Positions 20,141 to 31,164 of a DNA stretch of 64,000 nucleotides are shown here, in pieces; position 1 is the stretch's first letter; each line of letters begins with the position of its first letter. The DNA is taken from positions 28,570 through 92,569 of the forward strand of contig NZ_MVHT01000013.1 of NCBI RefSeq assembly GCF_002086275.1, read 5' to 3'. The position numbers and the translations under genes are program-made. Under the pieces are notes generated by a model. That model made no database searches and was not told where the DNA came from. It saw only the letters and a list, made by a program, of their open reading frames with translations. This stretch comes from Mycobacterium intermedium (GTDB lineage: Bacteria > Actinomycetota > Actinomycetes > Mycobacteriales > Mycobacteriaceae).

Positions 20141-20834
20141 CTGTGTACCTCTTGATCCGTCGATGGTCGTCGTGGCGGGTCGCTGCGAACCCTCGACGAC
20201 AAGCTGGAATGGAACTTCTCGATGCATCTGGTATTGAGATGTATCGGGGTAATGCGCCGGCTCGATGACCCCGGGCTGTTTGCCTGTTTCAGACCCCCCT
20301 GTCTGATCTTCTATTAGGTTCCGGGACGATTATTTTGCGGGAGTTCCCGTTAAGTAATGCCGATGTAAACAAGAAATGTCTGCGCTTCTGCGATGCCGGT
20401 GAGATCTGCTGACAGCTAACATCTATCAAAATCAAACATAGTGGTCAGAACCTGTTTAAAATTTCATTAGTCATCGAATGAACGGCCTCGGTTGCAAATC
20501 GAAACAGCAATTCGAAGCTTCGGCCATCGATAATTTAGATAGAGCCAATTGCGGACTGAATACCAAAATCAGGTCACGGGTGTGCCCGGTGACGCCTGCG
20601 CGCAACTCACGAGGAGTCGGCGAACGAAAGCCGTGGCACGAGCGGCAGCACACGGGCGTCGAGGGAACCGGCCTCGCCGTCTTGGTGGCTGACCCTCATC
20701 GCGGGAATCTCCTAACGTCAGCGACAACGTAAGTAAAACGTTAGAAGACCGTCGGCCGAATCCGCTGTCGTGCGCCTGCTCAGTAACTGGGAGCTTGCTG
20801 AAAGAGATTCCTGGGGCGGGCCATCAGCCCCGCG
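20141..20834. other. Intergenic region between PPE genes
   Basis: About 690 bp with no supported gene, visibly more AT-rich than its surroundings (20330-20560). It probably holds the promoter of the 18836-20140 gene. A short inverted repeat TCAGAC-N6-GTCTGA (20289-20306) is present without a U-run. I see no remnants of a PE gene. Confidence 0.4.
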
Positions 20835-22043
20835 CTACCCCGCGGCGGGCGGTCGTGCGACGACGAGGGGGCGGAACCCGTACTGCGGGACCGCGCGGCC
20901 GTAGGGTTCGCCGGCGACATTGCCCAGCGGCACTCCCGGCATGCCGGGTGTACCCACCGGGGGCGGCGCAACCATCGGCGTGCCGCCCAGCACCGCGGCA
21001 TGAGGGCTGGCCAGCGGCGCCGCAGCCGTCCAACTCGGCGGCACGGCCAACTTGCCGACGCTGCCAGCGTTCCCCGCCCCAGCGACGACGGACCCGAGGC
21101 CGCCCGCGGGTCCCAGCTGGCTGGCCGCGGCGGTACCGAGACCGCCGGGAAGAGTCGCCGCTTCCGCGGCCTCCGCCACGCCACCGATCGCGGACGTCCC
21201 GAACAAACTCGACAGGGTCCCGACCGTGGCGCCGGGGGTCAGAGCCCCGGTTGACGTGATGGTGTTCCAGACATTGGCGTTGGGCCCCCACTGAGCCCAG
21301 AAGCCGGACAACCACGACGGACCCGATCCCGTGAGCAGCAGATTCGCAATGTCCGGCAACGAGGTCGCGCTGCCGGATCCCGCGAGTCCCTGCAGAGCGC
21401 CGGGAACCGCAGCCATCAACTCCGCCAGGGTGCCCTGCTGGCTGGCGGCCGAACTGCCGGTAGCCTGGCTGACCGCGGCCGCCTGGGTCGCCAAACCGCT
21501 GGCGGTCGTCATGTCATGTGGCTGGACGAACGGGCTCAGCTCGGCGGCCGCGGCTGAAGAACCGGCGTACCCGTACATGGCCGCGGCGTCCTGCGCCCAC
21601 ATCTCGCAGTACTCGGCCTCCGTCGCGGCGATGGCCGGGGTGTTTTGACCCAGGATGTTGGTGGCGATCAGCGCCGCCAGCTGGGCGCGATTGGCCGCGA
21701 TCAGGGCTGGCGGAACGGTCGCCGCGAACGCGGCCTCGAAGGCGCCCGCGGCGGCCTCAGCCTGCATCGCGGTCTGTTCGGCCTGGGCGGCCGTCGCGTT
21801 CATCCAGGCGACGTAGGGCGCCGCTGCGGAAGCCATCGATGCAGCCGCCGGGCCGTGCCATTCTTCGTTGGCGAGCCCTGACAGCACTGATTCGTAAGAC
21901 AATGCGGTGGAGCGCAATTCGGCGGCCAGACCCTTCCAGGCCGAGGCTGCGGCCAACATCGGCGCCGATCCGGCTCCGGAATACATGCGCGCGGAGTTGA
22001 TTTCGGGCGGCAGTGCGGCAAAGTCCAATGTGGCGATCATCAT
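20835..22043 (-). CDS. PPE family protein, SVP subfamily (PPE31-like), paired with the upstream PE
   Basis: A 402-residue PPE protein: [20 protein letters not shown] start, [10 protein letters not shown] turn, [17 protein letters not shown] tip. The SVP-position motif is [10 protein letters not shown] (Ala for Ser), and the tail ends [15 protein letters not shown]. It starts 13 bp after the stop of a PE gene, the standard PE-PPE pair whose products form one heterodimer for ESX-5. Two adjacent ATG codons (MMIATLDF) follow a GGGGGA ribosome site; the first was used. Position and pairing suggest the PE20/PPE31 pair of M. tuberculosis. Confidence 0.87.
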   Translation of the reverse strand: MMIATLDFAALPPEINSARMYSGAGSAPMLAAASAWKGLAAELRSTALSYESVLSGLANEEWHGPAAASMASAAAPYVAWMNATAAQAEQTAMQAEAAAGAFEAAFAATVPPALIAANRAQLAALIATNILGQNTPAIAATEAEYCEMWAQDAAAMYGYAGSSAAAAELSPFVQPHDMTTASGLATQAAAVSQATGSSAASQQGTLAELMAAVPGALQGLAGSGSATSLPDIANLLLTGSGPSWLSGFWAQWGPNANVWNTITSTGALTPGATVGTLSSLFGTSAIGGVAEAAEAATLPGGLGTAAASQLGPAGGLGSVVAGAGNAGSVGKLAVPPSWTAAAPLASPHAAVLGGTPMVAPPPVGTPGMPGVPLGNVAGEPYGRAVPQYGFRPLVVARPPAAG

Positions 22044-22056
22044 TGGTCCCCCTTGC

Positions 22057-22356
22057 TTACCTGGTCGTGATGGCGTTGGCGGCTTCGGTGGCCGCATACG
22101 AGCCAGCGGCCGCGTCGAGTGTCGCGACGAACATTTCGTGGATTGCCGCCGCTTGGGCGCTCACCGCCTGGTACAACGCGGCGTGGGCACTGAATTGTGC
22201 TGCGGTCAAGGTGGATACCGGATCAGTGGCAGCTGGGGCGAGGCTCGTCGTCATCGGAGCGGCCGCAGCGTCCTGCGCGGCCATGGCCGACCCGACGCTG
22301 TGCAGCTGACCGGCGGCCAGCGCCAAGGCTTCTGGATGAGTGGTTACGTACGACAT
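22057..22356 (-). CDS. PE family protein (PE20-like)
   Basis: A 99-residue PE protein consisting of the PE domain only: [20 protein letters not shown] start, two-helix body, and the C-terminal export signal YxxxE in [10 protein letters not shown]. It is directly followed by a PPE gene and presumably forms a PE/PPE dimer recognised by EspG5 and exported by ESX-5. A GGGGGAAG ribosome site precedes the ATG. A 26-codon ORF with a strong ribosome site lies 137 bp upstream. Confidence 0.88.
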   Translation of the reverse strand: MSYVTTHPEALALAAGQLHSVGSAMAAQDAAAAPMTTSLAPAATDPVSTLTAAQFSAHAALYQAVSAQAAAIHEMFVATLDAAAGSYAATEAANAITTR

Positions 22357-22493
22357 CGGACTTCCCCCTGGTGTATTGCATGGAAGACCGAGCTCGGGCC
22401 AATATCGCTGGATCTGAGGCGTTTTCGCGCATGCGAACTACGCGGCCGCACGACAGCGAGCGCGCGGGGATCGGCGAATCGCGTTAAGCCGCT

Positions 22494-22574
22494 TTAGATT
22501 GCGAAGACGGCGCCGAGGTCGGATCGGAACGAAATGATCGTCGATTTGGGATATGGACTATCGTCGGTACTCAT
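22494..22574 (-). CDS. Candidate 26-residue leader peptide upstream of the PE/PPE pair
   Basis: A very short ORF, beginning MSTDDSPYPK and ending LGAVFAI, then TAA. Its case rests on the ribosome site: GAGGAGGTGA lies eight to nine bases before the ATG, stronger than that of most genes here. It ends 137 bp before the PE start in the same direction. It is hydrophilic at its N-terminus and has no recognisable family. It could be a regulatory leader, a real micropeptide or chance. Its length (26 codons plus stop) equals that of another short ORF placed before the PPE gene at 25545. Confidence 0.4.
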   Translation of the reverse strand: MSTDDSPYPKSTIISFRSDLGAVFAI

Positions 22575-22956
22575 CTCGCTCTCACCTCCTCAGGGCCAGG
22601 GCACACGGGGATGCCACAGTACACGCAGCACAAGGGATGAGGACCCGGCGGAAACACCGGGTGCGGCACCCCTCTCGTCAGAGCTTTGGCACCACACGGC
22701 GTATCCGGCCTTGCCGGAAGCCACTTGGGCTCAACCCTTAAGCCGGGAAGAGCTGTCCTGACCCTGGGCGTCTTTCGACGTTCGAGGTCAGTGGCCTATG
22801 TCCGTGCAGACGCCTCACCTAGCGAGGTGCATGCAAAGGCCATAGTGGCACTCGTTACGACCGGCGTCAACTTCCCTACCCCCGTGTCCCACCCCAGTCT
22901 CGGCGAGCAGACACGAAAACCCCTTTGCCACGTTGCATTTCGGGACTCGTGGCTGC
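22575..22956. other. Intergenic region upstream of the PE/PPE unit
   Basis: About 380 bp between a PPE stop and the short leader ORF. It holds a modest hairpin ACCCGG-N8-CCGGGT (22643-22662) but no U-run and no supported gene. It is the likely promoter region of the leader ORF, PE and PPE genes. Confidence 0.35.
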
Positions 22957-24162
22957 TCAGCCGGCGGCCGGTGGGCGGCCCATGATCCTGGGCTGGAATC
23001 CGTATTTCGGTCCGTTGCCGTAGTGGCGGGCATACATCCCGGGCCCCGGCATACCGGGAACGCCAGGAACCCCGGCGCCCGCCTCGGCGGCGGCATCGGC
23101 AATGCCGGCGGCCGGAAGTGCGCTCGCACCAGGCTTGACGACGTCGACGGCTGCGGCCCAACTGGGCGGAACGGACAACCGTCCCACTAACGTGGCCTGG
23201 TTCATGGAGCCGGCGACTCCCCCGAGTCCCGAGCGCGCGACTATTGCCGGGGTCCAGGCAACATCACCACGGTCCGGGCCGAGGACGGGTATGTCGTTGA
23301 CCACCTGTGCGTCCTGGGCGATGCCGGCGATGTCGGCGATTGCATCGGTGACGGCGGGTGAGATCAGGGCCGGAGCCACGTAGCCCGCCGAAGTGAAACC
23401 GTTCACAAGATTGGAGTTGAGAAAGACCCCGTAGGCGTTTCCGAAGCTGCCGTCCAGGAAATCCAGGATCTCGACCAGCAGTCCTTCGCCGGGGAATGCC
23501 TCGGCCGGTGACGCCAGTTCTTGCAGGGCGGCGGGCACCGCGGACATCAAGTGCGGCAGCTGTGTTTGGGTGACGTTGCCCGCCGCCGTGTTGACCGCCT
23601 GGGTGACCGCTGCGGCTTGGCCGCTCTGCCCGGACGGGTTGGTGGTCTGTGCGGGTTCAGTGAACGGCATGAGGGATGCGGCCTCCGCGGCAACGGCCGC
23701 ATACGCGTACATTGCCGTCGCATCCTGAGCCCACATTTCGAGGTATTCGGCTTCGGTGGCCGCGATGGCCGGGGTGTTGATGCCGAAGAAGTTGGTTGCC
23801 ACCAGCACCATCAAGCGCGCGCGGTTGGCCGCAATTACCGCAGGCGGCACCGTCATGGCGAAGGCGGCCTCGAACGCCGCAGCGGACGCGGCGGCCTGAT
23901 GTGCGGTCTGGGCGGCCTGCATGCTGGTGAGGCTCATCCAGGTCACGTACGGGGCCACGGAGGCCGCCATCGCGGTCGATGCCGACCCCAGCCACCCGTC
24001 GCTGATCAAGGTCGAAATAATCGAGTCGTATGCCGTTGCGGCCAAGTGCATTTCGGCAGCAACTTCATCCCAGGCCGTCATCGCCGCCAGCATCGGCGCC
24101 GACCCTGGGCCCGAATACATGCGCAGGGAGTTGATTTCAGGCGGGAGCGCCCCGAAATCCAT
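22957..24162 (-). CDS. PPE family protein, SVP subfamily
   Basis: A 401-residue PPE-SVP protein: [31 protein letters not shown] turn, [17 protein letters not shown] tip, VGRLSVPPSW, and tail [16 protein letters not shown] low-complexity [12 protein letters not shown] run precedes the tail. The ATG has GAGGAGGTG six bases upstream; a GTG three codons earlier overlaps that ribosome site and was rejected. It is closely related to the next upstream PPE gene (shared GLLxxILxFLDG and YGVFLNSxLVNGFxSAGYV segments), indicating tandem duplication. Confidence 0.87.
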   Translation of the reverse strand: MDFGALPPEINSLRMYSGPGSAPMLAAMTAWDEVAAEMHLAATAYDSIISTLISDGWLGSASTAMAASVAPYVTWMSLTSMQAAQTAHQAAASAAAFEAAFAMTVPPAVIAANRARLMVLVATNFFGINTPAIAATEAEYLEMWAQDATAMYAYAAVAAEAASLMPFTEPAQTTNPSGQSGQAAAVTQAVNTAAGNVTQTQLPHLMSAVPAALQELASPAEAFPGEGLLVEILDFLDGSFGNAYGVFLNSNLVNGFTSAGYVAPALISPAVTDAIADIAGIAQDAQVVNDIPVLGPDRGDVAWTPAIVARSGLGGVAGSMNQATLVGRLSVPPSWAAAVDVVKPGASALPAAGIADAAAEAGAGVPGVPGMPGPGMYARHYGNGPKYGFQPRIMGRPPAAG

Positions 24163-24270
24163 TGCCTGCACCTCCTCTAATCGACCTTCGACCGAACACG
24201 TCGGGCTACTGGCTTCGCCGGCCGCGCTTCAGCAACGCAGCGTCAGCCAATGTCGCGGGAATATCCCCTG

Positions 24271-25545
24271 TCAGCCAGCGGCCGGCGGGCGTCCCATGAT
24301 GGTCGGGCGAAATCCATAACGCGGCGCGTTGTTCGCGTAGCCGTTACCGAAAATGCCTGCGCCCGGCATGCCCGGTACGCCCGGCATCCCCGCAGCGGCA
24401 GCCTCCGGGACGACGGCGGTGCTGGTCCAACCGCCGCCTGGTGCCGCCGTTCCGGCGTAATTCGCCACCGCGGTGGCAGCGGTCCAGGTCTGCGGCACCG
24501 ACAAACGCCCGACCACCGCCGCCTGGTTCAGACCGGCAGACACCCCGCGGGCGGCGGTGAACTCGCCCAGCGGCGGCAGGCTCTCGGGGCTGGCGGGGTT
24601 GGCCGGCGAGCCCGGAATCCAGCTCGGATTGCCGGATCCGGAACCCATCGGCGGAAGGCCGGCGCCCTGCTGTGCGCCGAGCGCGACCGCGTTGATGTCG
24701 GCCATCGCCGCCCAGACGGCCGGACCGATGACGGCGGGACTGACGTAGCCAGCGGAAACGAACCCGTTGACCAACGTGGAGTTCAGGAAGACGCCGTACG
24801 GGTTTCCATCGTTGCCGTCGAGGAAGTTCAGGATGCCGGCGAGCAACCCCCCCGGGTCCAGGTTTGCGAGGATGTCCGAAGCCGCCGCCGGCGAGGCGAG
24901 CCCTTGCAGCGAACTCGGCACTGATGACATCAGCTGCGGCAACTCGGTCTGGGTGAGGGTGGCCGCGGCGCTGGCGGCAGCTTGCGTGACGGCTTCGGCC
25001 TGTTCGGACTGCCCGGCCAGATTCGTAGTCGGCGCCGGTTGGGTGAACGGTGCCAGCGTTGCGGCAGCGGCGGAGCTGAGGGCATAGCCGTACATGGCCG
25101 CGGCGTCTTGCGCCCACATCTCGCCATAAGCGGCCTCGGTGGCCGCGATCGCCGGGGTGTTCTGGCCGAACATGTTGGTGGCGACCAACACCTGCAGCTG
25201 GGCGCGGTTGGCGGCGATCACCGGCGGTGGCACGGTAGCCGCGTGTGCGGCCTCGAACGCTGCCGCTGCGGCCGCCACTTGCCGGGCCGTCTGCTCAGCC
25301 TGCATCCCGGTGAGGTTCATCCACGTCAGGTACGGCGTGACCGCAGCCAACATCGATGCCGACGCGGGCCCCAACCATTCGTCGCCGGTCAAGATCGAGA
25401 TAACGGTGTCGTACAGGGCTGCGGTCGACCGCAACTCCGCGGCGAGCCCGTCCCAGGCGGTCACGGCCGCCAGCATCGAAGAGGAGCCGGGTCCGGCATA
25501 CATGCGCAGTGAATTGATCTCGGGGGGCAGGGCACCGTAGTCCAT
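24271..25545 (-). CDS. PPE family protein, SVP subfamily
   Basis: A 424-residue PPE-SVP protein: [31 protein letters not shown] turn, [17 protein letters not shown] tip, [10 protein letters not shown], tail [15 protein letters not shown]. The middle region ([20 protein letters not shown]) matches the neighbour at 22957-24162. The ATG follows GGGGGTGG. A 26-codon ORF ends only 12 bp upstream, and its stop region supplies this ribosome site, so translation may be coupled. It is the last PPE gene before the ESX-5 core genes and follows the eccA5 terminator. Confidence 0.87.
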   Translation of the reverse strand: MDYGALPPEINSLRMYAGPGSSSMLAAVTAWDGLAAELRSTAALYDTVISILTGDEWLGPASASMLAAVTPYLTWMNLTGMQAEQTARQVAAAAAAFEAAHAATVPPPVIAANRAQLQVLVATNMFGQNTPAIAATEAAYGEMWAQDAAAMYGYALSSAAAATLAPFTQPAPTTNLAGQSEQAEAVTQAAASAAATLTQTELPQLMSSVPSSLQGLASPAAASDILANLDPGGLLAGILNFLDGNDGNPYGVFLNSTLVNGFVSAGYVSPAVIGPAVWAAMADINAVALGAQQGAGLPPMGSGSGNPSWIPGSPANPASPESLPPLGEFTAARGVSAGLNQAAVVGRLSVPQTWTAATAVANYAGTAAPGGGWTSTAVVPEAAAAGMPGVPGMPGAGIFGNGYANNAPRYGFRPTIMGRPPAAG

Positions 25546-25557
25546 GGTCACCACCCC

Positions 25558-25638
25558 CTATCCGGCTGCAATCGCGAATTGTGTTCCGCCGGAGGCCAAT
25601 ACCCCGGTGGCAAAGAAAGGCAAAGAATCTGAAGACAT
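25558..25638 (-). CDS. Candidate 26-residue peptide coupled to the PPE gene
   Basis: A short ORF beginning MSSDSLPFFA and ending QFAIAAG, then TAG. AAGGAAG lies five bases before its ATG, and its stop is 12 bp before the PPE ATG, inside the ribosome-site region of that gene. This is the arrangement of a translationally coupled leader. The peptide is mostly hydrophobic and small-residue rich, with no family I recognise. It has the same length as the ORF at 22494-22574, and both open MS-x-D, but similarity beyond that is weak. Confidence 0.42.
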   Translation of the reverse strand: MSSDSLPFFATGVLASGGTQFAIAAG

Positions 25639-26224
25639 TGGACTTCCTTACGGATTGGTCCAACCCCGCCAGGGACTCCGCCGCCGCCTGGCCGCTGTGA
25701 TGGTCTCGGGGATACTGCCGCCAGCTTCCGCGCTTGATGGCGCAGCGCTCATCGGGTACTCGCATCGACCGGTTCAGACGGCGGGAGAGCGCCGTGACCG
25801 GGCCGGAAATAAACGGTCATCGATTGTGCATGGTGGTTCGTTGGCTGAGTTGGTCCGAGTCCCACCTCCCGTCACGGTCCGGGCACATGGGCACGCCGCG
25901 GTTTGCGCAAAGCGGGTCGCAATGACCCAGCCAACTTTGCCAGGCGCTGTTACCCGCAGCTCCGAAAATCGACTGCAAACAGCGTATCCGCCAAAGACCG
26001 AGCAGGAAGGCTAGTTAGCCGTAACCCGCCTCTCCAGCGTGTCGGGCCCAGTGGCGAACTTGTGTCGGCGGCCACCCATCGCAGCGCAGCTTTCGACGGG
26101 TAAGCGCACGTCACGGGCTCACCGGAGGGTTCTTAGCGTTTCGTTCCCGTCCGGTGCACGAACACTCGAGGCGGGCATAACGGGCGATCCGACCTCAGCG
26201 AACACAGGTGGCCGCAGGTGGATC
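25639..26224. other. Intergenic region between eccA5 and the PPE cluster
   Basis: About 590 bp with no supported gene. It lies downstream of the eccA5 terminator and upstream of the short ORF / PPE gene, so it should hold the promoter for the PPE cluster. No repeats, RNA genes or PE remnants were seen. Confidence 0.35.
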
Positions 26225-26277
26225 AAAAAAGTTGCCAGCCAAGTCGACGGGTCACCCGTTGAGATTAGCTGGATGGC
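26225..26277 (-). terminator. Intrinsic terminator after eccA5
   Basis: On the minus strand, just after the eccA5 stop, the transcript can fold with an inner stem ACGGG-TGA-CCCGT and outer pairing between GCCATCCAGC and GGCTGGC. It is followed immediately by a run of six U residues (plus-strand AAAAAA at 26225-26230). A hairpin plus U-run is uncommon in mycobacteria, so this marks a clear end to the ESX-5 transcript. Confidence 0.7.
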
Positions 26278-26279
26278 GC

Positions 26280-28112
26280 TTACGTTGCCTTCACGTCCGC
26301 AACGGCGGCGCGCAGACCCTCGGCGAGATCTTCGCTGGTCAACTCCTTGAACCGACGAAGTTGGGCCTCGGTGAACTCGACGGTGTCACTCGCCAGCACT
26401 TCGTCGAGGATGTCGTCGTCGAGGCGGAAGCTGCGGTGGTCGCGGGCCTTCTCCACCACGTTGCGCACGAACCCGGCATTACCGAGCACGTCGATACCGC
26501 GGATCAGGTCCCCGTCCTCGGAGTAGGTCTCGTCGTTGTAGAACTTCGTGTAGGACGGCAACAATATTTGCGCGGTTTCCTCGGTGAGGATGTCCTCGTT
26601 TTCCTGACTCATCAACAACGTCAGCGCGATCAGCTCATCGGGGGTGTAACTGAAAAACTCGATCACGGTCGAGAAGCGCCGTCGCAGACCCTGATTCACT
26701 TCGAGCATTTTTTCCATCGCTTTGGCGTAGCCCGCGCCGAACACGACGAGCTCGTCACGATGGTTCTCCATGTACAGCAGCAGCGTATTGATGATCGCGT
26801 TGCCGTACGGGTCACCTTGGGAGTAACCCTTCTCGTGCAGGGTGTGCATCTCGTCGAAGAAGACCGCACCGCCGAGTGCGCCCTCGAGCATCTCCTCGGT
26901 GTTCTTCTCCGCATCGGCCATGTACCGGCCCAGCAGCTTGGTGCGGCTGGTCTCGACCACCTGCGGCTTACGCAGGACGGTGAGTCCGCACAGCTGCTTG
27001 GTGAAGGCCCGTGCGACCGACGTCTTTCCTGTCCCAGGCGGTCCCAGCAGCAGGGTGTGGCGCGACGTCACCGGAACCGGCAGGCCCATCTTGGCTCGGG
27101 CCAAGTTCACCTTGGTCGTCGCTTTGATGAGCTTGATTTCTTTCTTGGCGCGCTCCATGCCGAGCATCGCGTTGAGCTCGGCATCGCCCTCGGCCAGGTA
27201 CTTGGCCGCCATCTCGGCGTGGCGGGCCGCTTCGGTCTGCGCGCGGGTAGGCGCACTGTCCGGATCCCACGGGTCTGTCCGCGCCTCAATGGTCTCCGGG
27301 TCGGTGACCACCAGCCGGAAGTTCGGGTTGTCGAGGGCTTCTCGCGCCGGGGTGAACTTCGCATCGCGCGAATAGACGCGGCGCAGCAATTCGACCGCTT
27401 CCTCTTCGCGCCCGACGTGCCGCAGGCACATGCCCTGCGTGTACAGGGCGATATTCGCTGCACCGGGTACCCGGTCCCCCTCGATCGCCTCCTGCCCGCG
27501 CCGGTAGGCCTCCTCGAAGACCCCGAGGGAGGCCAGTGCCGTGGTCGCCATGGCCGCTCCGGCGGCCTTGAGCTCGGGGTGACGCCAGGTGGTCGCCTCA
27601 GGGAATTGGTTCAGCACATCTGGCCAGCGCTTGGTGCGGAAGTACAGGACCCCACGGACATACCGGACCAGCTCCGCGTCGAAAGGATGCCGCGGGTCGG
27701 TCTTGTCCAGCAATTCGGCCGCTTCCGCGTAGCGCTTGGCTTCGGCCAAGACCGCTGCATAGGCGCAAGCGAGCGAATCAACACTGGTAACGGCCAGGCG
27801 AAGAAACAACCCGTCGGAAACCTCGGGACGGAACTGCAGATCGGTTACGCCGAGCCGGCGGGTTTCCCAACCGAACGTGCGGACCGCGGCCCATGCACCG
27901 GCAAGCACCTCGATGCTCTGATCGCCCGCCAGTATCCGAGCCAACCAGGCATCGCACATCCCCGGATCGCGCGTTGTCGCCGTCGCGAACATTTGCGCGG
28001 CAACCTGCGGGTTATGGCTGGGTTGCAGCCCATTGACCGAAATGCCGGAAGCCAGCAGACCGGCGACCATCGCGTTGCGGGCGTCTTCGGCAGCAGACTG
28101 CGCGCGCGTCAT
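26280..28112 (-). CDS. eccA5: EccA5, AAA+ ATPase of ESX-5
   Basis: A 610-residue cytosolic AAA+ ATPase, the length I recall for Rv1798. The N-terminal ~280 residues are a TPR-like helical domain; the C-terminal CbxX/CfxQ-type ATPase shows Walker [15 protein letters not shown] and Walker [17 protein letters not shown]. EccA proteins assist release or recycling of PE/PPE-EspG complexes during type VII secretion. Its ATG overlaps the eccE5 stop (ATGA), so it is the last gene of the eccD5-mycP5-eccE5-eccA5 coupled series, followed by an intrinsic terminator. Confidence 0.96.
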   Translation of the reverse strand: MTRAQSAAEDARNAMVAGLLASGISVNGLQPSHNPQVAAQMFATATTRDPGMCDAWLARILAGDQSIEVLAGAWAAVRTFGWETRRLGVTDLQFRPEVSDGLFLRLAVTSVDSLACAYAAVLAEAKRYAEAAELLDKTDPRHPFDAELVRYVRGVLYFRTKRWPDVLNQFPEATTWRHPELKAAGAAMATTALASLGVFEEAYRRGQEAIEGDRVPGAANIALYTQGMCLRHVGREEEAVELLRRVYSRDAKFTPAREALDNPNFRLVVTDPETIEARTDPWDPDSAPTRAQTEAARHAEMAAKYLAEGDAELNAMLGMERAKKEIKLIKATTKVNLARAKMGLPVPVTSRHTLLLGPPGTGKTSVARAFTKQLCGLTVLRKPQVVETSRTKLLGRYMADAEKNTEEMLEGALGGAVFFDEMHTLHEKGYSQGDPYGNAIINTLLLYMENHRDELVVFGAGYAKAMEKMLEVNQGLRRRFSTVIEFFSYTPDELIALTLLMSQENEDILTEETAQILLPSYTKFYNDETYSEDGDLIRGIDVLGNAGFVRNVVEKARDHRSFRLDDDILDEVLASDTVEFTEAQLRRFKELTSEDLAEGLRAAVADVKAT

Positions 28113-29320
28113 TGGGTTGTTGCTGAACTCGTTGCGTGCTCCGGCTCGCTGCCCACGGGCAACACGAGCTCATCGTGGTCGCGAAGGTCACGGCTGGGCA
28201 GGACCAGCTGCGGCCGCGTCGAAGGAGCGGGCAGGCTGGCGCGGACCGCGGCCAGCTGGCGACCCGTGAGCCGGTTCAGCCCAGACGTAATTTCTCTGGG
28301 CAAACGGGCATCGCTGTGATAACGAACCCATGCAGACACCTGTGGCCGTCCTGAACGCGTCGTCAATCTCACGGTAAGCACCGTAGCGCCAACCTCTGGA
28401 TGCTCGGCAAGCCACACCTGATTCAGCAGCTCAGGACCGATGTCGGCCGGCGACACCCAGAAACTCGTGGCGAAGCCGTTGAAGTGCTTGAGGTGGCGCC
28501 AGCCCGGACGGCTCCAGGTCGGTTCCAAGTCCGCCAATACGGCGCTGTCGACTTCGCCCAACTCGTCGGCGGTCAACGCCCGCGCCGCGCAACTTTGCCC
28601 GTCGAGGTCTTGGACCAACCGCTCGGTCGCTGCCACCAGCGTCGCCGCCAACGAATCGCGGCAGACCACCGCCTCCACGTTGCGCTGCGGGTTCATTCGC
28701 AACACCAACCAGGTGCGGCGCCGGTTGGCGACGCCTTGGCCGCCCACCCGGTCCCACTCCTCCGGTCCCCACTCACCGAGCGAGGCTGAGGCTTTGGCCG
28801 CATCGACGCCGCCGTGCAGCTGGACGGACACGATGTCGATGCCGTCGAGGTGGATGTCGAATTGGCGAAGGCCATCCGCCACGGCGGTCAGCGGCACTCC
28901 GGCCGTCGCCGGGGTCCAATGACGATGTCTGCCCGTCGGGTCGCCCTCGCCACCGTCCACCTCGATGACCGAAACCAGCTGGCCGCGGTATTCGCGCACC
29001 CCGATGCTGTCGCGTCCGAACTTGCGCTTGTGGTCGACCGCCGGTGTGCACCCTGCGCCCAGGGCAGTGCCCGGGTCAGCGGACCAATCCCACAGCCAGG
29101 AGGCGAGGCCAGAGGTCACCGTGATGCCGTGGTAGGTGACGACCGACAGCAACGTCACCAGCACGGCGATGCCGACACCTACCCACCACGCGATGCGGTT
29201 CTCGCCTTGCCACGACTCCGGGAGGTGGCTGGCGATGACCAGAATGAGCACATCGACCAAGAACACGGCCGTGAGCCGCGCCCACGACAACGCCAGTCCA
29301 AATCTGCGCTGAGCCTTCAT
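28109..29320 (-). CDS. eccE5: EccE5, ESX-5 membrane component
   Basis: A 403-residue protein with two transmembrane helices near the N-terminus ([18 protein letters not shown] and [15 protein letters not shown]) and a cytosolic or periplasmic EccE domain. EccE sits at the periphery of the hexameric ESX-5 inner-membrane complex. The ATG at [11 protein letters not shown] overlaps the mycP5 stop by four bases and was preferred to an upstream in-frame start inside mycP5. Its own stop overlaps the eccA5 start, giving tight translational coupling. Confidence 0.95.
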   Translation of the reverse strand: MKAQRRFGLALSWARLTAVFLVDVLILVIASHLPESWQGENRIAWWVGVGIAVLVTLLSVVTYHGITVTSGLASWLWDWSADPGTALGAGCTPAVDHKRKFGRDSIGVREYRGQLVSVIEVDGGEGDPTGRHRHWTPATAGVPLTAVADGLRQFDIHLDGIDIVSVQLHGGVDAAKASASLGEWGPEEWDRVGGQGVANRRRTWLVLRMNPQRNVEAVVCRDSLAATLVAATERLVQDLDGQSCAARALTADELGEVDSAVLADLEPTWSRPGWRHLKHFNGFATSFWVSPADIGPELLNQVWLAEHPEVGATVLTVRLTTRSGRPQVSAWVRYHSDARLPREITSGLNRLTGRQLAAVRASLPAPSTRPQLVLPSRDLRDHDELVLPVGSEPEHATSSATTQ

Positions 29321-31164
29321 CGTTGCTTCCGCGATCGTCGCATCAATGTTGCTGTACCGAACACTGCGCCACCTATCAGTAGTGCCCCTGTCAGACCCCC
29401 GGCAGCTACCCACACCGGCACCATGTCGCGCGGAGCGGGATCCTGCGGCAACGCCAGCGGTGCCGATAGCTGCCTCGGAGGTTGCGCCGGGCCATCGGGA
29501 ACATCCCAGGTCAATGCTGCCACCGGGTCGATTACACCGTAGCCGAGCTGGTTGTCCACGCCACGCGCGGGCGGCCTGGCCGTGTGGATCAACCGATTTC
29601 GGATCTGGTATGCCGACAGCTCCGGGAATTTCGCTCGCACCAGCGCAGCGACCCCGGAAACGATTGCAGCCGAAAAGCTGGTACCGGCGGGAACCAGCAA
29701 CGTGTTGTCCGGACCGTCGATCGCGTTGATCAGGCCGTCGTCACGCGGCGAAAGCCCAACCACGTCGGTGCCCGGCGCGGAAATCGAGACCCACGGGCCG
29801 GCGATGCTCATGTTGCTGAGCGCCTGCCCCTTGGCATCCACGGCACCCACGCTGAGCACATATTCATGGAACCAGTCCGGTGTCACCACCGTCGTCACCG
29901 ACGCCCAGGCCCGAGGATCGTTGGGCTGCAGCGGATCGTAGATCGTATTTTGCTTACAGTCCTTTTTGCTGCTGTCCCCTGCGGCCGCAACGATGAGCAC
30001 GTTCTTTTCGACCGCCGCGTAGCGAACCGCGGCACCCAACGCACGTTGGTCGATGGGGTTGCGCGCGCTCATGCAGGTCACGTCGGAGATGTTGATGATC
30101 GACGCTCCCATGTTGGCAGCATGCACGATCGCGCGGGCCATTGTCTGGACGTTGTCGATCTTGGCCTGCGTTTGCGGGTCTTCGTCGCCCGTGTAGGGGT
30201 CCTTGAGCCCGAACGCCTGGCTTGACTGACGAATCGAGATCACCTCGACGTCCGGTGCGATGCCGACGAACGCATCGGCCGGCGGCTCGGCTGGACTGGC
30301 CGCCGGCGGCGGCGGTGGCGCCGGGGAACTCGAGGTTGGCGACGTCGGGCTAGAGGTGCCCGTTGTCGACGGCGACGGAGTCGTCGTCGTCGGCGCGAGA
30401 GGACGCGGGTGGTCGACCGGGGCCACCCGACCGCCACCGCTGTAACGCGGAATGGTCACCGTGCCGCCGCCTCGGTTGCCTGAGGGAGCCTGTCCGCCCG
30501 GCGCAGGCGGGAAATTGGGTGGCCCGGGCGGTGGTCCGGGCGGAGCCCCTCCCTCGCCGGGTGGCTCCGCAGGCACGGGGATCACCGTGACAGTGGGCGC
30601 CGGAACCGGAGACAACGTCACCGTTTGCGGTGGTGGTGGCTTCTCGGTGGTGGGGATGGTGACGGGTCTGCGCGGCGCCACCGGTGGCGCGGTCGCGCCG
30701 TTGGCCGGAGCCGCGGCGATCATCGACGCCACCAGGGTGCCGTGGACATCGCAGTCAGAGAATCCGTCACCGCCGGCCATCACGTAGTCGCCGCCGGGAA
30801 TGAGGTGCGGCAACCGCGGGTGCGGCGTCACACCGGTGTCGATGACAGCCACTTTCACCCCGGCGCCGCGACCGAATTGCCACGCCTCGTTGAGGTTCAG
30901 CATGTCCATGTACTTGGGCTGGACTTTGAAGTCGGTTCCCGGCAGCACCCCCACCTCGGTGCAGTAGGAGTTCTGCTTCATTGGCGCCAACGGTCCAGGA
31001 GGACTGTCCGGCGGCAGCGCGGATGGGTCGACCTGAGGGGGCGTAATGGCGTAAGCCGGCGGCATGCCGGCCAACGCACCTGATGCAAGCAGCATTGCGG
31101 CAATGGCCGCGGTGGACCCGCGACCACGCCGCAACCTGCTGTTACCTGTACCGGATCGCTGCAT
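29317..31164 (-). CDS. mycP5: MycP5 mycosin, subtilisin-like protease of ESX-5
   Basis: A 615-residue membrane-anchored subtilase. A signal peptide ([21 protein letters not shown]) is followed by the protease domain with Asp in VAVIDTGV, His in [12 protein letters not shown], the oxyanion Asn region IINISDVTC and Ser in [14 protein letters not shown] single C-terminal helix ([19 protein letters not shown]) anchors it. A long proline/threonine-rich insertion lies between His and Ser (roughly residues 155-295), the loop that is processed in MycP5 homologues; it makes the protein longer than the ~585 residues I recall in M. tuberculosis. MycP5 stabilises the ESX-5 complex. It overlaps both eccD5 and eccE5. 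Confidence 0.96.
   Translation of the reverse strand: MQRSGTGNSRLRRGRGSTAAIAAMLLASGALAGMPPAYAITPPQVDPSALPPDSPPGPLAPMKQNSYCTEVGVLPGTDFKVQPKYMDMLNLNEAWQFGRGAGVKVAVIDTGVTPHPRLPHLIPGGDYVMAGGDGFSDCDVHGTLVASMIAAAPANGATAPPVAPRRPVTIPTTEKPPPPQTVTLSPVPAPTVTVIPVPAEPPGEGGAPPGPPPGPPNFPPAPGGQAPSGNRGGGTVTIPRYSGGGRVAPVDHPRPLAPTTTTPSPSTTGTSSPTSPTSSSPAPPPPPAASPAEPPADAFVGIAPDVEVISIRQSSQAFGLKDPYTGDEDPQTQAKIDNVQTMARAIVHAANMGASIINISDVTCMSARNPIDQRALGAAVRYAAVEKNVLIVAAAGDSSKKDCKQNTIYDPLQPNDPRAWASVTTVVTPDWFHEYVLSVGAVDAKGQALSNMSIAGPWVSISAPGTDVVGLSPRDDGLINAIDGPDNTLLVPAGTSFSAAIVSGVAALVRAKFPELSAYQIRNRLIHTARPPARGVDNQLGYGVIDPVAALTWDVPDGPAQPPRQLSAPLALPQDPAPRDMVPVWVAAGGLTGALLIGGAVFGTATLMRRSRKQR

Noticed and set aside
20140..20227. 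29-residue N-terminal extension of the PPE gene (MHREVPF...).
   Set aside because: No ribosome site at that ATG, while AAGAGG lies at good spacing before MDYGALPPE.
20289..20306. Inverted repeat TCAGAC-N6-GTCTGA as a terminator.
   Set aside because: Six-base arms, no U-run and no gene end nearby; too weak to call.
22643..22662. Hairpin ACCCGG/CCGGGT as a riboswitch or terminator.
   Set aside because: Short stem, not next to a stop codon and without a U-run or conserved RNA motif.
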